Part shown: positions 20,778 to 28,872 of the stretch, in pieces
Layout: each line of letters opens with the position of its first letter
Numbering within the stretch: position 1 is the stretch's first letter
Assembly: GCF_000152885.1 (NCBI RefSeq)
Contig: NZ_CH672404.1
Coordinates: forward strand, 374,291-438,290
DNA length: 64,000 bases
DNA from: Idiomarina baltica OS145
Lineage (GTDB): Bacteria; Pseudomonadota; Gammaproteobacteria; Enterobacterales; Alteromonadaceae
Direction of reading: 5' to 3'
The notes under the pieces: generated by a model
What the model saw: the letters and a program-made list of their open reading frames with translations, nothing else
What the model was told of the DNA's origin: nothing
The model's database searches: none
Made by a program: the position numbers and the translations under genes

Positions 20778-21324
20778 CCTACAATTAAATAGCGGTCACG
20801 TATTAGTCGAGTCGCTTATAGTGGCGGGACTTTGGGTGCTGTTGGTGCTGTCTATTGCTGATGAACTCTTACCCGCTGTCAAGACGAGCGAGACGACGTT
20901 AGCTCAACAGCGACACCGCATCTTTTCTGAGCCTGAAGATTCCGAGCTATTGCAACGCTCAAGTGATTATACCTCGGCTCAGGTCAGTCATCGCATTCTC
21001 GGACCGTTGGATAAACTCGTAAAGAATGAACTGGATATCGATAATTTCGTGCAGCCTGAACAAGAAACATCGCTATGGCCTATGGCGCAGATACGCAATG
21101 ATTGGTCGGCGAGGGATGATGCGGCGTTACGCGACCGTCCTGCAGGTTGGGTGATTAATCGTGTGTTAGACATGGGGTGGTTGAATGCAGTGCGTGACAT
21201 CATCGCTATTTTGCCTTTTGCCAGAGAGTTCTCAAGTGATTCATTAATTTGGGGCCATATTGATGACGAAATCGTCCCTGAGGAGGAAGAAACGTGCTCG
21301 CGGATATTCCAATGGCTTTGTTGA
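20761..21324 (+). CDS. TadE-like protein with prepilin-type N terminus
   Basis: A 187-residue protein whose N terminus reads SGHVLVESLIVAGLWVLLV. A prepilin-peptidase site after the Gly would put Glu at +5, the pattern shared by TadE-type pseudopilins. The rest is hydrophilic and has no recognised domain. It starts inside the end of the TadG-like gene and contains the start of the next gene (31-bp overlap). A role as a minor or pseudo-pilin is inference from the leader and the context. Confidence 0.6.
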   Translation: MKSRLNLQLNSGHVLVESLIVAGLWVLLVLSIADELLPAVKTSETTLAQQRHRIFSEPEDSELLQRSSDYTSAQVSHRILGPLDKLVKNELDIDNFVQPEQETSLWPMAQIRNDWSARDDAALRDRPAGWVINRVLDMGWLNAVRDIIAILPFAREFSSDSLIWGHIDDEIVPEEEETCSRIFQWLC

Positions 21325-21815
21325 TGTGGACATGGGCTGACCCCGCTCCAGTCCATGAGCTGATACGTTTAGTAGAGCCTGCACAGCCGGACTGGCATCA
21401 ATTAGAAGAACAGTTCCCTGATTGCCCTGTCACCACTGAACTCAAGCTATGGGTTTGTGAAATTGAACAAAAAATCTGGCTATTACATCAAGGAGAAAAC
21501 AAGCACTGGTGGTTATCATCGATAGACATGAATAAGCCAACAACGCAACCTCCGCCGATAAATATTGGTCTGAAACCATTCGGCTACGGGACGCAACAAG
21601 GCTATCAATATTGGCTGTTTATTGAGCCTGTTGGACGCGTTGCTATGCGACGACAACTTGAATTTCGGTTGAGTCAGTTAAAACGTCAACGATTATCCGT
21701 AAATAGCTCGCACGAACTCATTCATTTGCCTGCATTAAACAGCTTACTTAGCCTCTATAACTATAGCCAATGGACGGTATTGATATGGTTAAAGCATCAG
21801 CAGGACAAGCGCTGA
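21294..21815 (+). CDS. Unrecognised Tad-locus protein
   Basis: A 173-residue protein I do not recognise. GTG start at 21294 with an ideal AGGAGG at 21281-21286, so translation is well supported even though the first 31 bases overlap the preceding gene. It has no signal peptide or long hydrophobic helix and is unusually rich in tryptophan (WTWADP, WLLHQ, HWWLSS, YWLF, QWTVLIW). The compact, soluble character suggests a cytoplasmic accessory protein of the pilus machine, but no function can be assigned. It overlaps the next small gene by 31 bp. Confidence 0.6.
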   Translation: MLADIPMALLMWTWADPAPVHELIRLVEPAQPDWHQLEEQFPDCPVTTELKLWVCEIEQKIWLLHQGENKHWWLSSIDMNKPTTQPPPINIGLKPFGYGTQQGYQYWLFIEPVGRVAMRRQLEFRLSQLKRQRLSVNSSHELIHLPALNSLLSLYNYSQWTVLIWLKHQQDKR

Positions 21816-21976
21816 CAGAGTCACTGATATTGTTATTAATGTGCGCTGTATTTTTGTTTGGCACCGATTGGGGACAGTCGGTTGTAGAGCAACTCAGGCA
21901 ACTGGGAAACTTATTGACACTGCATTTTAAAACCATGCTCAACTTGATTAGCTTTGTACCAGGGAGTGGAATGTGA
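21785..21976 (+). CDS. Small prepilin-like protein of the Tad locus
   Basis: A 63-residue protein with the leader MVKASAG followed by QALTESLILLLMCAVFLFG, so cleavage after Gly would again place Glu at +5, and a single hydrophobic helix. Unlike the Flp pilin it lacks Tyr at +6. The ATG at 21785 is preferred over the one at 21770 because GGACGG stands seven bases before it. Its start lies within the previous gene and its stop overlaps the GTG of the cpaB gene. Probably a minor pilin or pseudopilin. Confidence 0.6.
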   Translation: MVKASAGQALTESLILLLMCAVFLFGTDWGQSVVEQLRQLGNLLTLHFKTMLNLISFVPGSGM

Positions 21977-22653
21977 AAGCGAAAAAGCAATGGGTCATTT
22001 TATTGCTCATGAGTATTGTGTTGACGGCTTTCACCTTGTGGTTATTGCGCTCATACCTTAACTACGAGACGGCTAAACGTTTGAAGGCTGAGACACCTCC
22101 TGAACAGGCTATCGTGGTATTTAACCAAGACTTAAAGGCCGGCACCTTGGTTGATGCTTCGATGCTATCGCTACGTCAGTATCCGACTCATTTAGTTAAC
22201 CCAGGCTGGATGACAGAAGACTATGTCGGCACGATCTTAGATCTACCTATCAAACGCGCAGTAACCGCAGGTTCACCCGTTGAAGAGACTCAATTCGAGT
22301 TGAACTATCAAAAGCGGATGGCCGATCGCTTACCTGAAAACCACTGGGCGATTACCCTACCGGTCGACCTGATGCAATTACACGATGGACAGTTGCAACC
22401 CGATGATCGTGTTGACTTAGTCAGTAAAAAACCAATGCAAGATAGCTTAAGTGTGGTGGAGAATCTTCGCGTGCTCTCCGTAAATGGGACTGATCTTGGT
22501 CAAGGGATGTCGGTTACTTTGGCGGTCTCGGCAAAGCAACGGTTCCGGTTAGGGCAGATGATCGGTGATGGCATACAGTGGTGGGTTCGTTCCACCGGTA
22601 AGCGGCAACCATGGCAGACATACGAGCGTCGTTCAGCAATTTTAGATTGGTAG
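21973..22653 (+). CDS. cpaB: Flp pilus assembly protein CpaB/RcpC
   Basis: A 226-residue protein with one N-terminal membrane helix (about 8-25) and an SAF-type domain (about 43-105: IVVFNQDLKAGTLVDASML and the following repeat), the make-up of CpaB/RcpC proteins that sit beside the Tad secretin in the periplasm and are thought to modulate pilus assembly. The start is GTG, supported by AGGGAG upstream and coupled to the previous stop (GTGA overlap). Slightly shorter than many CpaB proteins. Confidence 0.85.
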   Translation: MKAKKQWVILLLMSIVLTAFTLWLLRSYLNYETAKRLKAETPPEQAIVVFNQDLKAGTLVDASMLSLRQYPTHLVNPGWMTEDYVGTILDLPIKRAVTAGSPVEETQFELNYQKRMADRLPENHWAITLPVDLMQLHDGQLQPDDRVDLVSKKPMQDSLSVVENLRVLSVNGTDLGQGMSVTLAVSAKQRFRLGQMIGDGIQWWVRSTGKRQPWQTYERRSAILDW

Positions 22654-22666
22654 GAGCATTGATAGG

Positions 22667-23848
22667 ATGGTAAAGCGAATACTTATTATACTCTTTGCTG
22701 CTTGGGTTCAAACCAGTAATGCGGTCACCACCGAAAACTTGACCTTAACGGTGGGCCAAAGCGAACTATTAACTATCACACCCAGCACACAAGTGATGAT
22801 TGCTGATGAAGCGCTCGCACAAGCCAAATTGATCTCGCAAGATACGCTCTTAGTTCGTGGTTTATTGCCAGGTACTACCGATATGTGGTTGATCGGACCG
22901 AACGATAAACGTGTCGTTATCACCATTGTGCATGCGGTGCCGAAAACTATCGTTACGCGTTTAAAAACCTGGGCACGGGATTATCCGAATTTTAATGTGC
23001 ATGAAGAGGGTCAGCACATCGAACTGAGCGGAAGTTTACCAGCGCTAGAAAGAACGGCACTCAAGAAACTTATCGAACCTTATCCGAACATAATTGACCG
23101 AACCGTGTCGACGCGTGTCGACCACCCAATGCTTAGACTCAAAGTCACTATTTTGGAGATAAAGCAACAGTTTGTGCAGCAGTTAGGTATTCAATGGGAC
23201 TCGCAAATAGACGGCCCGAATTGGCAGTGGGGCCGTCAAGGGGGCGTGCAGTGGAGTCCTCTTCTGATGTCAAACATTCAACTACTCGAACAGCAAGGCG
23301 CTGCAAAATTGCTCGCTACCCCTGTTTTGACTACACAGAGTGGACAGCCCGCCTCATTTCTTGCCGGTGGTGAAATACCGATTCCACAAGTGGTAGGACA
23401 AGGTATGCAGGACGTGAGCTTTCGAGAGTACGGTGTACGCCTAACAATCGAGCCTACGGTGTCAGCTGAAAGTAAAATTACAGCCAAACTGAGTGCCGAG
23501 GTCTCAAATATCGATCCGGCGGTAGAAGTCAACGGTGTTCCAGGCATATTGACCCGTCGAACAGAGGCTGTACTAAGCTCGCGACACGGCGAAACTGTGG
23601 TTTTGTCAGGGTTGTTAAGTACGGATAGTAGTGAGTCAGAGGCGGGTCTACCTGGATTAAAGCAGTTACCTATCGCAGGAGAGGTATTTAAACATCGTGG
23701 TCAGCGAAACCAACATACCGAATTACTGATTTTTGTCACCAGCGAAATTGTTGCTTATGACCAACAGCGCCATCAACTGAAACAGCGCCATCAGCAACAA
23801 GCAAAGGAATGGTATTTACAAGCGGGTTGTATTGGACTCAAGGAGTGA
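22667..23848 (+). CDS. cpaC: Tad pilus secretin CpaC/RcpA
   Basis: The 393-residue outer-membrane secretin of the Tad pilus. A signal peptide ends near QTSNA, followed by the N-terminal pilus-secretin domain (about 22-95) with VGQSELLTI and the BON-like region, then the secretin core with LLATPVLTTQSGQPASFLAG, GGEIPIPQV and the C-terminal VVLSGLLSTD. Shorter than typical CpaC (about 450-500), chiefly in the linker between the N-terminal and secretin domains. It would form the pore through which the Flp filament leaves. Located between cpaB and the ATPase gene as in other Tad loci. Confidence 0.9.
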   Translation: MVKRILIILFAAWVQTSNAVTTENLTLTVGQSELLTITPSTQVMIADEALAQAKLISQDTLLVRGLLPGTTDMWLIGPNDKRVVITIVHAVPKTIVTRLKTWARDYPNFNVHEEGQHIELSGSLPALERTALKKLIEPYPNIIDRTVSTRVDHPMLRLKVTILEIKQQFVQQLGIQWDSQIDGPNWQWGRQGGVQWSPLLMSNIQLLEQQGAAKLLATPVLTTQSGQPASFLAGGEIPIPQVVGQGMQDVSFREYGVRLTIEPTVSAESKITAKLSAEVSNIDPAVEVNGVPGILTRRTEAVLSSRHGETVVLSGLLSTDSSESEAGLPGLKQLPIAGEVFKHRGQRNQHTELLIFVTSEIVAYDQQRHQLKQRHQQQAKEWYLQAGCIGLKE

Positions 23849-23850
23849 GG

Positions 23851-25062
23851 ATGAATAAGCAACAACTTAGACAAGCATTGAAAAATCATTTGCAGCAACG
23901 CCAAAGCGGGCTTCAAGATATGCCAGCAAATCAGTTACGAGAACACGCGAAACGCTATTTACTGGATTTGCACTCGCAACAAAGTGAAGTCTCGGAAGGA
24001 GCGGTGGCTGACGTGATTGACGAAGTTCTGGGCCTAGGTCCCATCGAGACTTTATTACGGGATGATAGCGTTTCTGAGATTATGGTTAATCGTCACGATC
24101 AAATTTTTATTGAGCGTTCAGGTAGGCTTGCAGATTCGGGCTTAACGTTTAGTGATGAGCCGAGCCTACGTCGCGTGATTGAGCGAATAGTGTTACCACT
24201 GGGGCGGCATATCGACGATTCCTCACCGATGGTCGATGCACGCCTACCGGATGGATCTCGTGTGAACGCGGTCTTACAACCTCTAGCCGTAAAAGGGAGC
24301 TGTATTACTATTCGGAAGTTTTCCGCAAAGCCCTTAACCATTGATGATTTAATTAACTATAAATCGCTATCACCTAAAGCTGCCGAATTTCTCAAACTGG
24401 CCGTTGAATGCCGACAGAATATTATTATTTCCGGAGGAACGGGGAGTGGTAAAACAACATTGCTCAATACGTTGTCTTCCTTCATTCCGAGTAATGAGCG
24501 AATCGTTACTATTGAGGATGCTGCGGAGCTTCGATTACAGCATCAAAACTTGGTCAGTCTTGAGGCTCGCCCGAAGAACCAAGAAGGCAAAGGGGCGATT
24601 CACATTCGCGATTTAGTTATTAACTCATTGCGTATGCGTCCTGATCGTATTGTGGTGGGTGAGTGTCGTGGTGCTGAGGCACTTGATATGTTACAGGCGA
24701 TGAATACGGGGCATGCGGGGTCACTAAGCACCGTCCATGCAAACACCGCACGAGATGCCGTGCGGCGGTTGGAAATTATGGTTTTGATGGGGTCTATGGA
24801 CTTGCCTGTGTTTGCCATTCGACAGCAGATTGCAAGTGCGGTTGACATCATCGTTCAAACCGCTCGTTTAAGTACAGGTGAACGCGTCGTAACCAGCATT
24901 GATGAAGTAACCGGAATAGATGGTGAAACATTGCAAATTGGTGCCTTATTTGCTCGTGAACGAGGAAAATCGGGCTTAGTTAGTCAGGGAATGCCCGCGC
25001 GATTCGCCGCGTCACAAGCGTCAGAAGTGAAAGAGAAAATTGCTCAAACGCTGATGGAGTAA
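23851..25062 (+). CDS. cpaF: Tad pilus assembly ATPase TadA/CpaF
   Basis: The motor ATPase that drives Flp pilus assembly, a member of the secretion ATPase family (GspE/VirB11 type). From the ATG at 23851, which has GGAGTGAGG just upstream, it is 403 residues; an in-frame ATG at 23809 would overlap the secretin gene and is not needed. The Walker A motif GGTGSGKT is near residues 194-201, Walker B in DRIVVGECRGAEALDM near 264, and the His-box in GSLSTVHAN. The N-terminal part contains the CpaF-specific LGPIETLLRDDSVSEIMVN. Cytoplasmic, acting on the TadB/TadC platform encoded next. Confidence 0.93.
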   Translation: MNKQQLRQALKNHLQQRQSGLQDMPANQLREHAKRYLLDLHSQQSEVSEGAVADVIDEVLGLGPIETLLRDDSVSEIMVNRHDQIFIERSGRLADSGLTFSDEPSLRRVIERIVLPLGRHIDDSSPMVDARLPDGSRVNAVLQPLAVKGSCITIRKFSAKPLTIDDLINYKSLSPKAAEFLKLAVECRQNIIISGGTGSGKTTLLNTLSSFIPSNERIVTIEDAAELRLQHQNLVSLEARPKNQEGKGAIHIRDLVINSLRMRPDRIVVGECRGAEALDMLQAMNTGHAGSLSTVHANTARDAVRRLEIMVLMGSMDLPVFAIRQQIASAVDIIVQTARLSTGERVVTSIDEVTGIDGETLQIGALFARERGKSGLVSQGMPARFAASQASEVKEKIAQTLME

Positions 25063-25066
25063 GGTG

Positions 25067-25912
25067 ATGTTAATCGCTGTCGTTGGCTGCGTTCTAATGA
25101 CTACCGTCGTGTGGCTGGCGTGGATGCGTCAGCTCAACAAGAATCGAATTCAAGCATTCGAGGGGACGCTTGCTCAACATACGCAGCGCTCACTACAAGA
25201 GTTTTTTGTATTTTTACCCGTTAAGTGGCTGATTCGAGGCTACTTGTTTGCGTGCGCTAGTTTACCTTTATTAGCGGGTTTGGTGTGGGGAGGCAAGGCA
25301 GCGCTAGTGACCCTGCTGGTATGCGTAGTGTCGCCTCCAGTTCTCTATCGAAGAATGAGAAATAAGCGCTATCGTGCGTTGCAAAGACAGCTGCCCATGC
25401 TGCTAATGAATCTATCCAATCAACTTAAGTCTGGTATGAGTATGGTGAATGCGGTAACGAGTTTATTTGATGAATTTGAAGCGCCGTTGGGGCAAGAGGT
25501 CAACGAGCTTATACGTCAAGTCAGGTTGGGTGATGACTTACCAACCGCGCTGACTGACTGGCAACGTCGAGTACCAATTTTTAGCATCACGTTGGTCGTG
25601 CAAGCGCTCACGCTGGGTTATCGCAACGGTGGACAACAATCGCAAGTGCTTCGTCGGTTGGCTGAAAATTTGGGTCAGCAACAAAAGGTACGCGACCGGC
25701 AGCAAGCGCTATCGGCACAGGGACGGATGCAAGCTTGGGTGCTTATCTGTATGCCGCTGGCGTTATTCTTGCTGCTTAACTGGATGAAGCCGACACATAC
25801 GGCTTATCTAACGAACACCTTGATAGGTCAGGTTGCACTCGGCGTGGCAATTGTGTTGACGCTCATAGGTGCGATGATGGTTAAGCGAATTTTAAATACC
25901 GATGATTTCTGA
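25067..25912 (+). CDS. tadB: Tad platform protein TadB
   Basis: An inner-membrane platform protein of the GspF family (281 residues), TadB type by position directly after the ATPase. Hydrophobic segments occur near the N terminus, around 60-95 and at the C terminus (about 225-275). The cytoplasmic middle has the conserved MLLMNLSNQLKSGMSMVNAV and RRLAENLGQQQKVRDRQQAL. The ATG at 25067 is preferred to the GTG three bases earlier, because GGAG is then spaced by seven bases. It overlaps tadC by one base. Confidence 0.85.
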   Translation: MLIAVVGCVLMTTVVWLAWMRQLNKNRIQAFEGTLAQHTQRSLQEFFVFLPVKWLIRGYLFACASLPLLAGLVWGGKAALVTLLVCVVSPPVLYRRMRNKRYRALQRQLPMLLMNLSNQLKSGMSMVNAVTSLFDEFEAPLGQEVNELIRQVRLGDDLPTALTDWQRRVPIFSITLVVQALTLGYRNGGQQSQVLRRLAENLGQQQKVRDRQQALSAQGRMQAWVLICMPLALFLLLNWMKPTHTAYLTNTLIGQVALGVAIVLTLIGAMMVKRILNTDDF

Positions 25913-26706
25913 TGCAGTTGATTGTCATTGTTGTTTGCCTATTTTTGTTGTGTTGTCTTACGAGTGCATTGCTAATTTGGCTAATGCGTAGACTTCGCCT
26001 TGGGCAATGGTGGGAATCGGTTTGCGACATGTTGTATCAAAAAATACCGGTGCGAACACGTGTGATGTTACGTCGCTGGTTTGATTTAGAGCAGCAAGCC
26101 GATAATTTTCAGGTGCGTGTGGTCACTTTTGCATGCGTCATCGCACTGCTCGCTTTAGTGAGTCTCGTTTTACAGTTGAGCTGGTTAATGATGATGTTAA
26201 CTTTACTTACTGCATTCATCATACAACGTGGTCAGCGGCAATTTCGTAGTAAACAAGCCCGAATATATCGGGAACTACCCGACTTTAGCGATTTGCTCGC
26301 GATGATGTTGGCGTCTGGACTGCCTTTGATTCCAGCGTTAGACCGAGTGTCTAAAGCATCTAGTATGGGCTACCTGGCTAACGAAATCAGCTATGTGGGG
26401 CAGCAAATTAGACGTGGACGAGATCTAACCAGTGCGTTCACAGGTTTAGCTGATCTTTATCGCGTGAACGCGCTCAGTGAGTGGTGCAAGTTGCTAAACA
26501 GAGGTTACCAACAAGGCAACAGTTTAACAGAGGCGCTGCTGTTTTTCTCTGAGCAGCTAAGAGATGAACAGCTCAATTTAGCAGAGAAGAAAGCGCAGGA
26601 AGCGCCTGTAAAACTCTTGCTTCCATTACTCAGTTGCTTTTTTCCGGTCAATTTCTTGGTCATTTTGGGTCCCATATTTATTCAGTTATACCAAGGGGGT
26701 TACTAA
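25912..26706 (+). CDS. tadC: Tad platform protein TadC
   Basis: The second GspF-type platform protein (264 residues), which pairs with TadB in the inner membrane. N-terminal membrane helix (about 3-22), a hydrophobic block near 70-105, then the conserved cytoplasmic segment ELPDFSDLLAMMLASGLPL and LAEKKAQEAPVKLLLPLL before the last helix. ATG overlaps the tadB stop (TGATG), and the next start overlaps its own stop, so translation is coupled through this stretch. Confidence 0.87.
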   Translation: MQLIVIVVCLFLLCCLTSALLIWLMRRLRLGQWWESVCDMLYQKIPVRTRVMLRRWFDLEQQADNFQVRVVTFACVIALLALVSLVLQLSWLMMMLTLLTAFIIQRGQRQFRSKQARIYRELPDFSDLLAMMLASGLPLIPALDRVSKASSMGYLANEISYVGQQIRRGRDLTSAFTGLADLYRVNALSEWCKLLNRGYQQGNSLTEALLFFSEQLRDEQLNLAEKKAQEAPVKLLLPLLSCFFPVNFLVILGPIFIQLYQGGY

Positions 26707-27125
26707 TGTTCAGTGAGCTATTGTGGCCGGATACTCACTATTTGACCGGCTTTAGAGAGCGCTTTCGTGGAGTAAAGGGAGTACGAGAACTGACGCCTTT
26801 AAGTGCCTTTTGGTTTCCCCGCTGTCAAACCGTGCATACTTTCGGTTTGCGCTTTCCTATCGATGTTGTCGCTTTGGATGCGCATGCTCGAGTTATCGCG
26901 ATTAAACGAATGCTAGAGCCAAACCGAGTTTACTGGCAGCCACGGGCGCAAACACTCATTGAGGTCTGCGCGCTGTGTCCGTATCCGCTTGAGTCATGGA
27001 TTGGCTTACAATTTCAGTTAGAAAGGAGACAAAATGAGAAGAATCGCTGGGCTATTCGCATTATCGTTGACGGCGTGCGCGAGCACTCCACAGTCCCCTC
27101 AGTACGCTCAGTACCAGCTAGGTAG
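26706..27125 (+). CDS. DUF192 family protein inside the Tad locus
   Basis: Residues about 35-105 match the DUF192 family (CQTVHTFGLRFPIDVVALD, then ARVIAIKRMLEP and the aliphatic ending QTLIEV), a small beta fold of unknown function. The protein is 139 residues, but the last 30 (110-139) are encoded in the stretch that also encodes the start of the tadD-like gene in another frame, and they look unlike any family member. The original stop may have been lost, leaving a 92-bp overlap. The in-frame ATG at 26634 is inside tadC and is rejected. Its role in pilus assembly is unknown. Confidence 0.75.
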   Translation: MFSELLWPDTHYLTGFRERFRGVKGVRELTPLSAFWFPRCQTVHTFGLRFPIDVVALDAHARVIAIKRMLEPNRVYWQPRAQTLIEVCALCPYPLESWIGLQFQLERRQNEKNRWAIRIIVDGVREHSTVPSVRSVPAR

Positions 27126-27471
27126 TGCTAAATCGTGGTATGAGCAGGGCGACCTACTGTCCGCTGAACAACAGCTAAATGCGCTCCATCAGAATGGTGC
27201 AGGGAGTGCTGATAGCTGGCGATTAATGGGGAACATTCATTTGCGTCAGCATCGGCTTGAGGCCGCGAGAGAAGCTTACAAACAATCCGTGAAGCTCAAT
27301 CCTCATGAGGCCGATGTCTGGCATAACTTGGCATTAACAGAGTTGCGACAAACTACAGCAACCTTGATGCGGGCGCGCACGGAACTACAACGTTTACCGG
27401 ACGAGGATGAGCGACTGCTTACCCTGTTACTTAAGCTGCAACGCGTCAAACTAGAGCATGAAAAAATTTAG
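27034..27471 (+). CDS. tadD: TadD-like TPR lipoprotein
   Basis: A 145-residue predicted lipoprotein: short signal with lipobox LTAC (Cys 14), then two to three tetratricopeptide repeats (about 30-100, with GNIHLRQHRLEAAREAYKQS and DVWHNLALTELR). TadD is the TPR lipoprotein that helps secretin assembly in Tad systems, and the length and context fit. AAAGGAG stands at the correct distance from this ATG, which lies inside the DUF192 frame, so it is translated independently. It overlaps the next gene by 14 bp. Confidence 0.78.
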   Translation: MRRIAGLFALSLTACASTPQSPQYAQYQLGSAKSWYEQGDLLSAEQQLNALHQNGAGSADSWRLMGNIHLRQHRLEAAREAYKQSVKLNPHEADVWHNLALTELRQTTATLMRARTELQRLPDEDERLLTLLLKLQRVKLEHEKI

Positions 27472-27856
27472 TCACGGCTATGCGGTGGGCTTAATGCTGC
27501 TTGCTATTACAACTTTGATGATACCCGCTGGCTTTTACATGATCACTTTGCAGCGCGGACATTGGCTTGCCGGCGCATTGTTACGGGAGCGAATTACCAT
27601 GCTCAATGACGCCTGGCAGGTTTTGTCATCACGGCTGCAAAGAACACCTTCACCCAGTGAATTCAATAACTATTTAACACAGTCAGAGGTGCCTTGGCGA
27701 GCTGATGTGACACTCGATAACGGCACGTACTTTGCGAAGATTCCATCAGTGACTCAGACTCAGGCGCGTTACCTGACGGACTACTTTAAAGTGATTCCAC
27801 TTGATAACGCGATTCGCGTAGAATTGCTGACCCGCCCCGACATTGTGCAGTATTAA
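27458..27856 (+). CDS. Unrecognised membrane-anchored protein, end of Tad locus
   Basis: A 132-residue protein with one N-terminal hydrophobic helix (about 10-30) and a hydrophilic domain of about 100 residues that I do not recognise. There is no Gly-x4-Glu prepilin pattern at the helix. It starts within the tadD-like gene and its stop overlaps the convergent smpB stop by 4 bp, so it is the last gene of the pilus run. Probably a pilus accessory protein by context only. Confidence 0.6.
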   Translation: MKKFSHGYAVGLMLLAITTLMIPAGFYMITLQRGHWLAGALLRERITMLNDAWQVLSSRLQRTPSPSEFNNYLTQSEVPWRADVTLDNGTYFAKIPSVTQTQARYLTDYFKVIPLDNAIRVELLTRPDIVQY

Positions 27857-28332
27857 CGGACAGAGTGTTTAAGAATACGTGACTTCTGACGTTGCCAATC
27901 ACGCTCTTTTACCGTATCGCGTTTGTCGTGAGACTTTTTGCCTTTGGCTAAGTAGCACTCCAGTTTTACCCAGCAATGCTTCCAATACATGGCAGTTGCT
28001 ACGACAGCAAAGCCCTCGCGCTCTGAGGCACCGATAAGTTTATCAAGCTCTTTCTTCTTGAGCAGTAGTTTACGAGAGCGGTCGGGCTCACAGTAGACAT
28101 GACTGGATGCTTGGGTCAGTGGTTGGATCTCTGCTCCCAATAAATAAGCCTCGCCATTTTTCATAATGACGTAGCTGTCGCGGATGTTGACCTTTCCTTC
28201 ACGAATGCTTTTAACTTCCCAGCCTTGTAGACTGATTCCCGCCTCGAATTTTTCTTCAAGAAAGTATTCGTGACGTGCTTTCTTATTCAGTGCGATGGTC
28301 GAACTATTTGTCTGTGATTTTTTCTTACTCAT
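27853..28332 (-). CDS. smpB: SsrA-binding protein SmpB
   Basis: SmpB binds tmRNA and carries it to stalled ribosomes for trans-translation. The ATG at 28332 gives a 159-residue protein beginning MSKKKSQ, the usual form; an in-frame ATG 18 bases upstream is less likely. Core motifs are [33 protein letters not shown] and the basic C-terminal tail [14 protein letters not shown]. It is divergent from ratA-rnfH, the common gammaproteobacterial arrangement. The tmRNA gene itself is not next to it here; pilus genes occupy that side. Confidence 0.96.
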   Translation of the reverse strand: MSKKKSQTNSSTIALNKKARHEYFLEEKFEAGISLQGWEVKSIREGKVNIRDSYVIMKNGEAYLLGAEIQPLTQASSHVYCEPDRSRKLLLKKKELDKLIGASEREGFAVVATAMYWKHCWVKLECYLAKGKKSHDKRDTVKERDWQRQKSRILKHSVR

Positions 28333-28440
28333 GGCAACTATTATACCCATGAAAAACTAAAAGAAAATTCATTTTAAGGGCTTCAATGAATACGTGTTTG
28401 AGTTATCATTGCGCTAAACGAAGTAAGCGATAGAGGATTC

Positions 28441-28872
28441 ATGCCTAGCATATCAAAAAGCGCGCTTGTCTCATACAGTGCTGAGCAGATGTTTAATTTA
28501 GTTAACGACATCGAATCATATCCTGAGTTTGTGCCGGGATGTGTTGGATCGCAAGTGCATGAGTCTGAGCCTGATTTTAAAATCGCAAGTCTTGATATTA
28601 GTAAGGCCGGCATTAAAAAAAGGTTCACTACGCGCAACCGTCTTTTCAAGCCAGAGCGGATAGATATGACGCTAGAAGATGGACCTTTTGAATCTCTGAG
28701 CGGTGGATGGCAATTCATTCCGCTTGCCGATGATGCCTGCAAAATTCAATTTGATTTAACGTTTGAGTTTTCAAACCGTTTATTGGGCATGGCATTTGGT
28801 AAGATATTCAGCGAAGTCACAGCGCGCATGGTCGATGCCTTTGCGAAACGTGCTAAGCAGGTTTATGGCTAA
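28441..28872 (+). CDS. ratA: RatA family SRPBCC/START-domain protein
   Basis: A 143-residue START-like (coenzyme Q-binding COQ10 type) protein. It matches RatA/YfjG through its length, NDIESYPEFVPGCVGS near the N terminus and the SGGWQFIPL and FEFSNRLLGMAFG segments. In Escherichia coli RatA was described as a toxin that blocks 70S assembly, while the homologues in eukaryotes and other bacteria support ubiquinone function; either role may hold here. Divergent from smpB, overlapping rnfH. Confidence 0.9.
   Translation: MPSISKSALVSYSAEQMFNLVNDIESYPEFVPGCVGSQVHESEPDFKIASLDISKAGIKKRFTTRNRLFKPERIDMTLEDGPFESLSGGWQFIPLADDACKIQFDLTFEFSNRLLGMAFGKIFSEVTARMVDAFAKRAKQVYG

Noticed and set aside
27700-28440. 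tmRNA gene (ssrA) next to smpB
   Set aside because: Pilus gene and ratA flank smpB directly; no tRNA-like end or room for a ~360-base RNA.
28383-28742. 119-codon minus-strand reading frame over ratA
   Set aside because: Antisense to ratA; no ribosome site, no family pattern.
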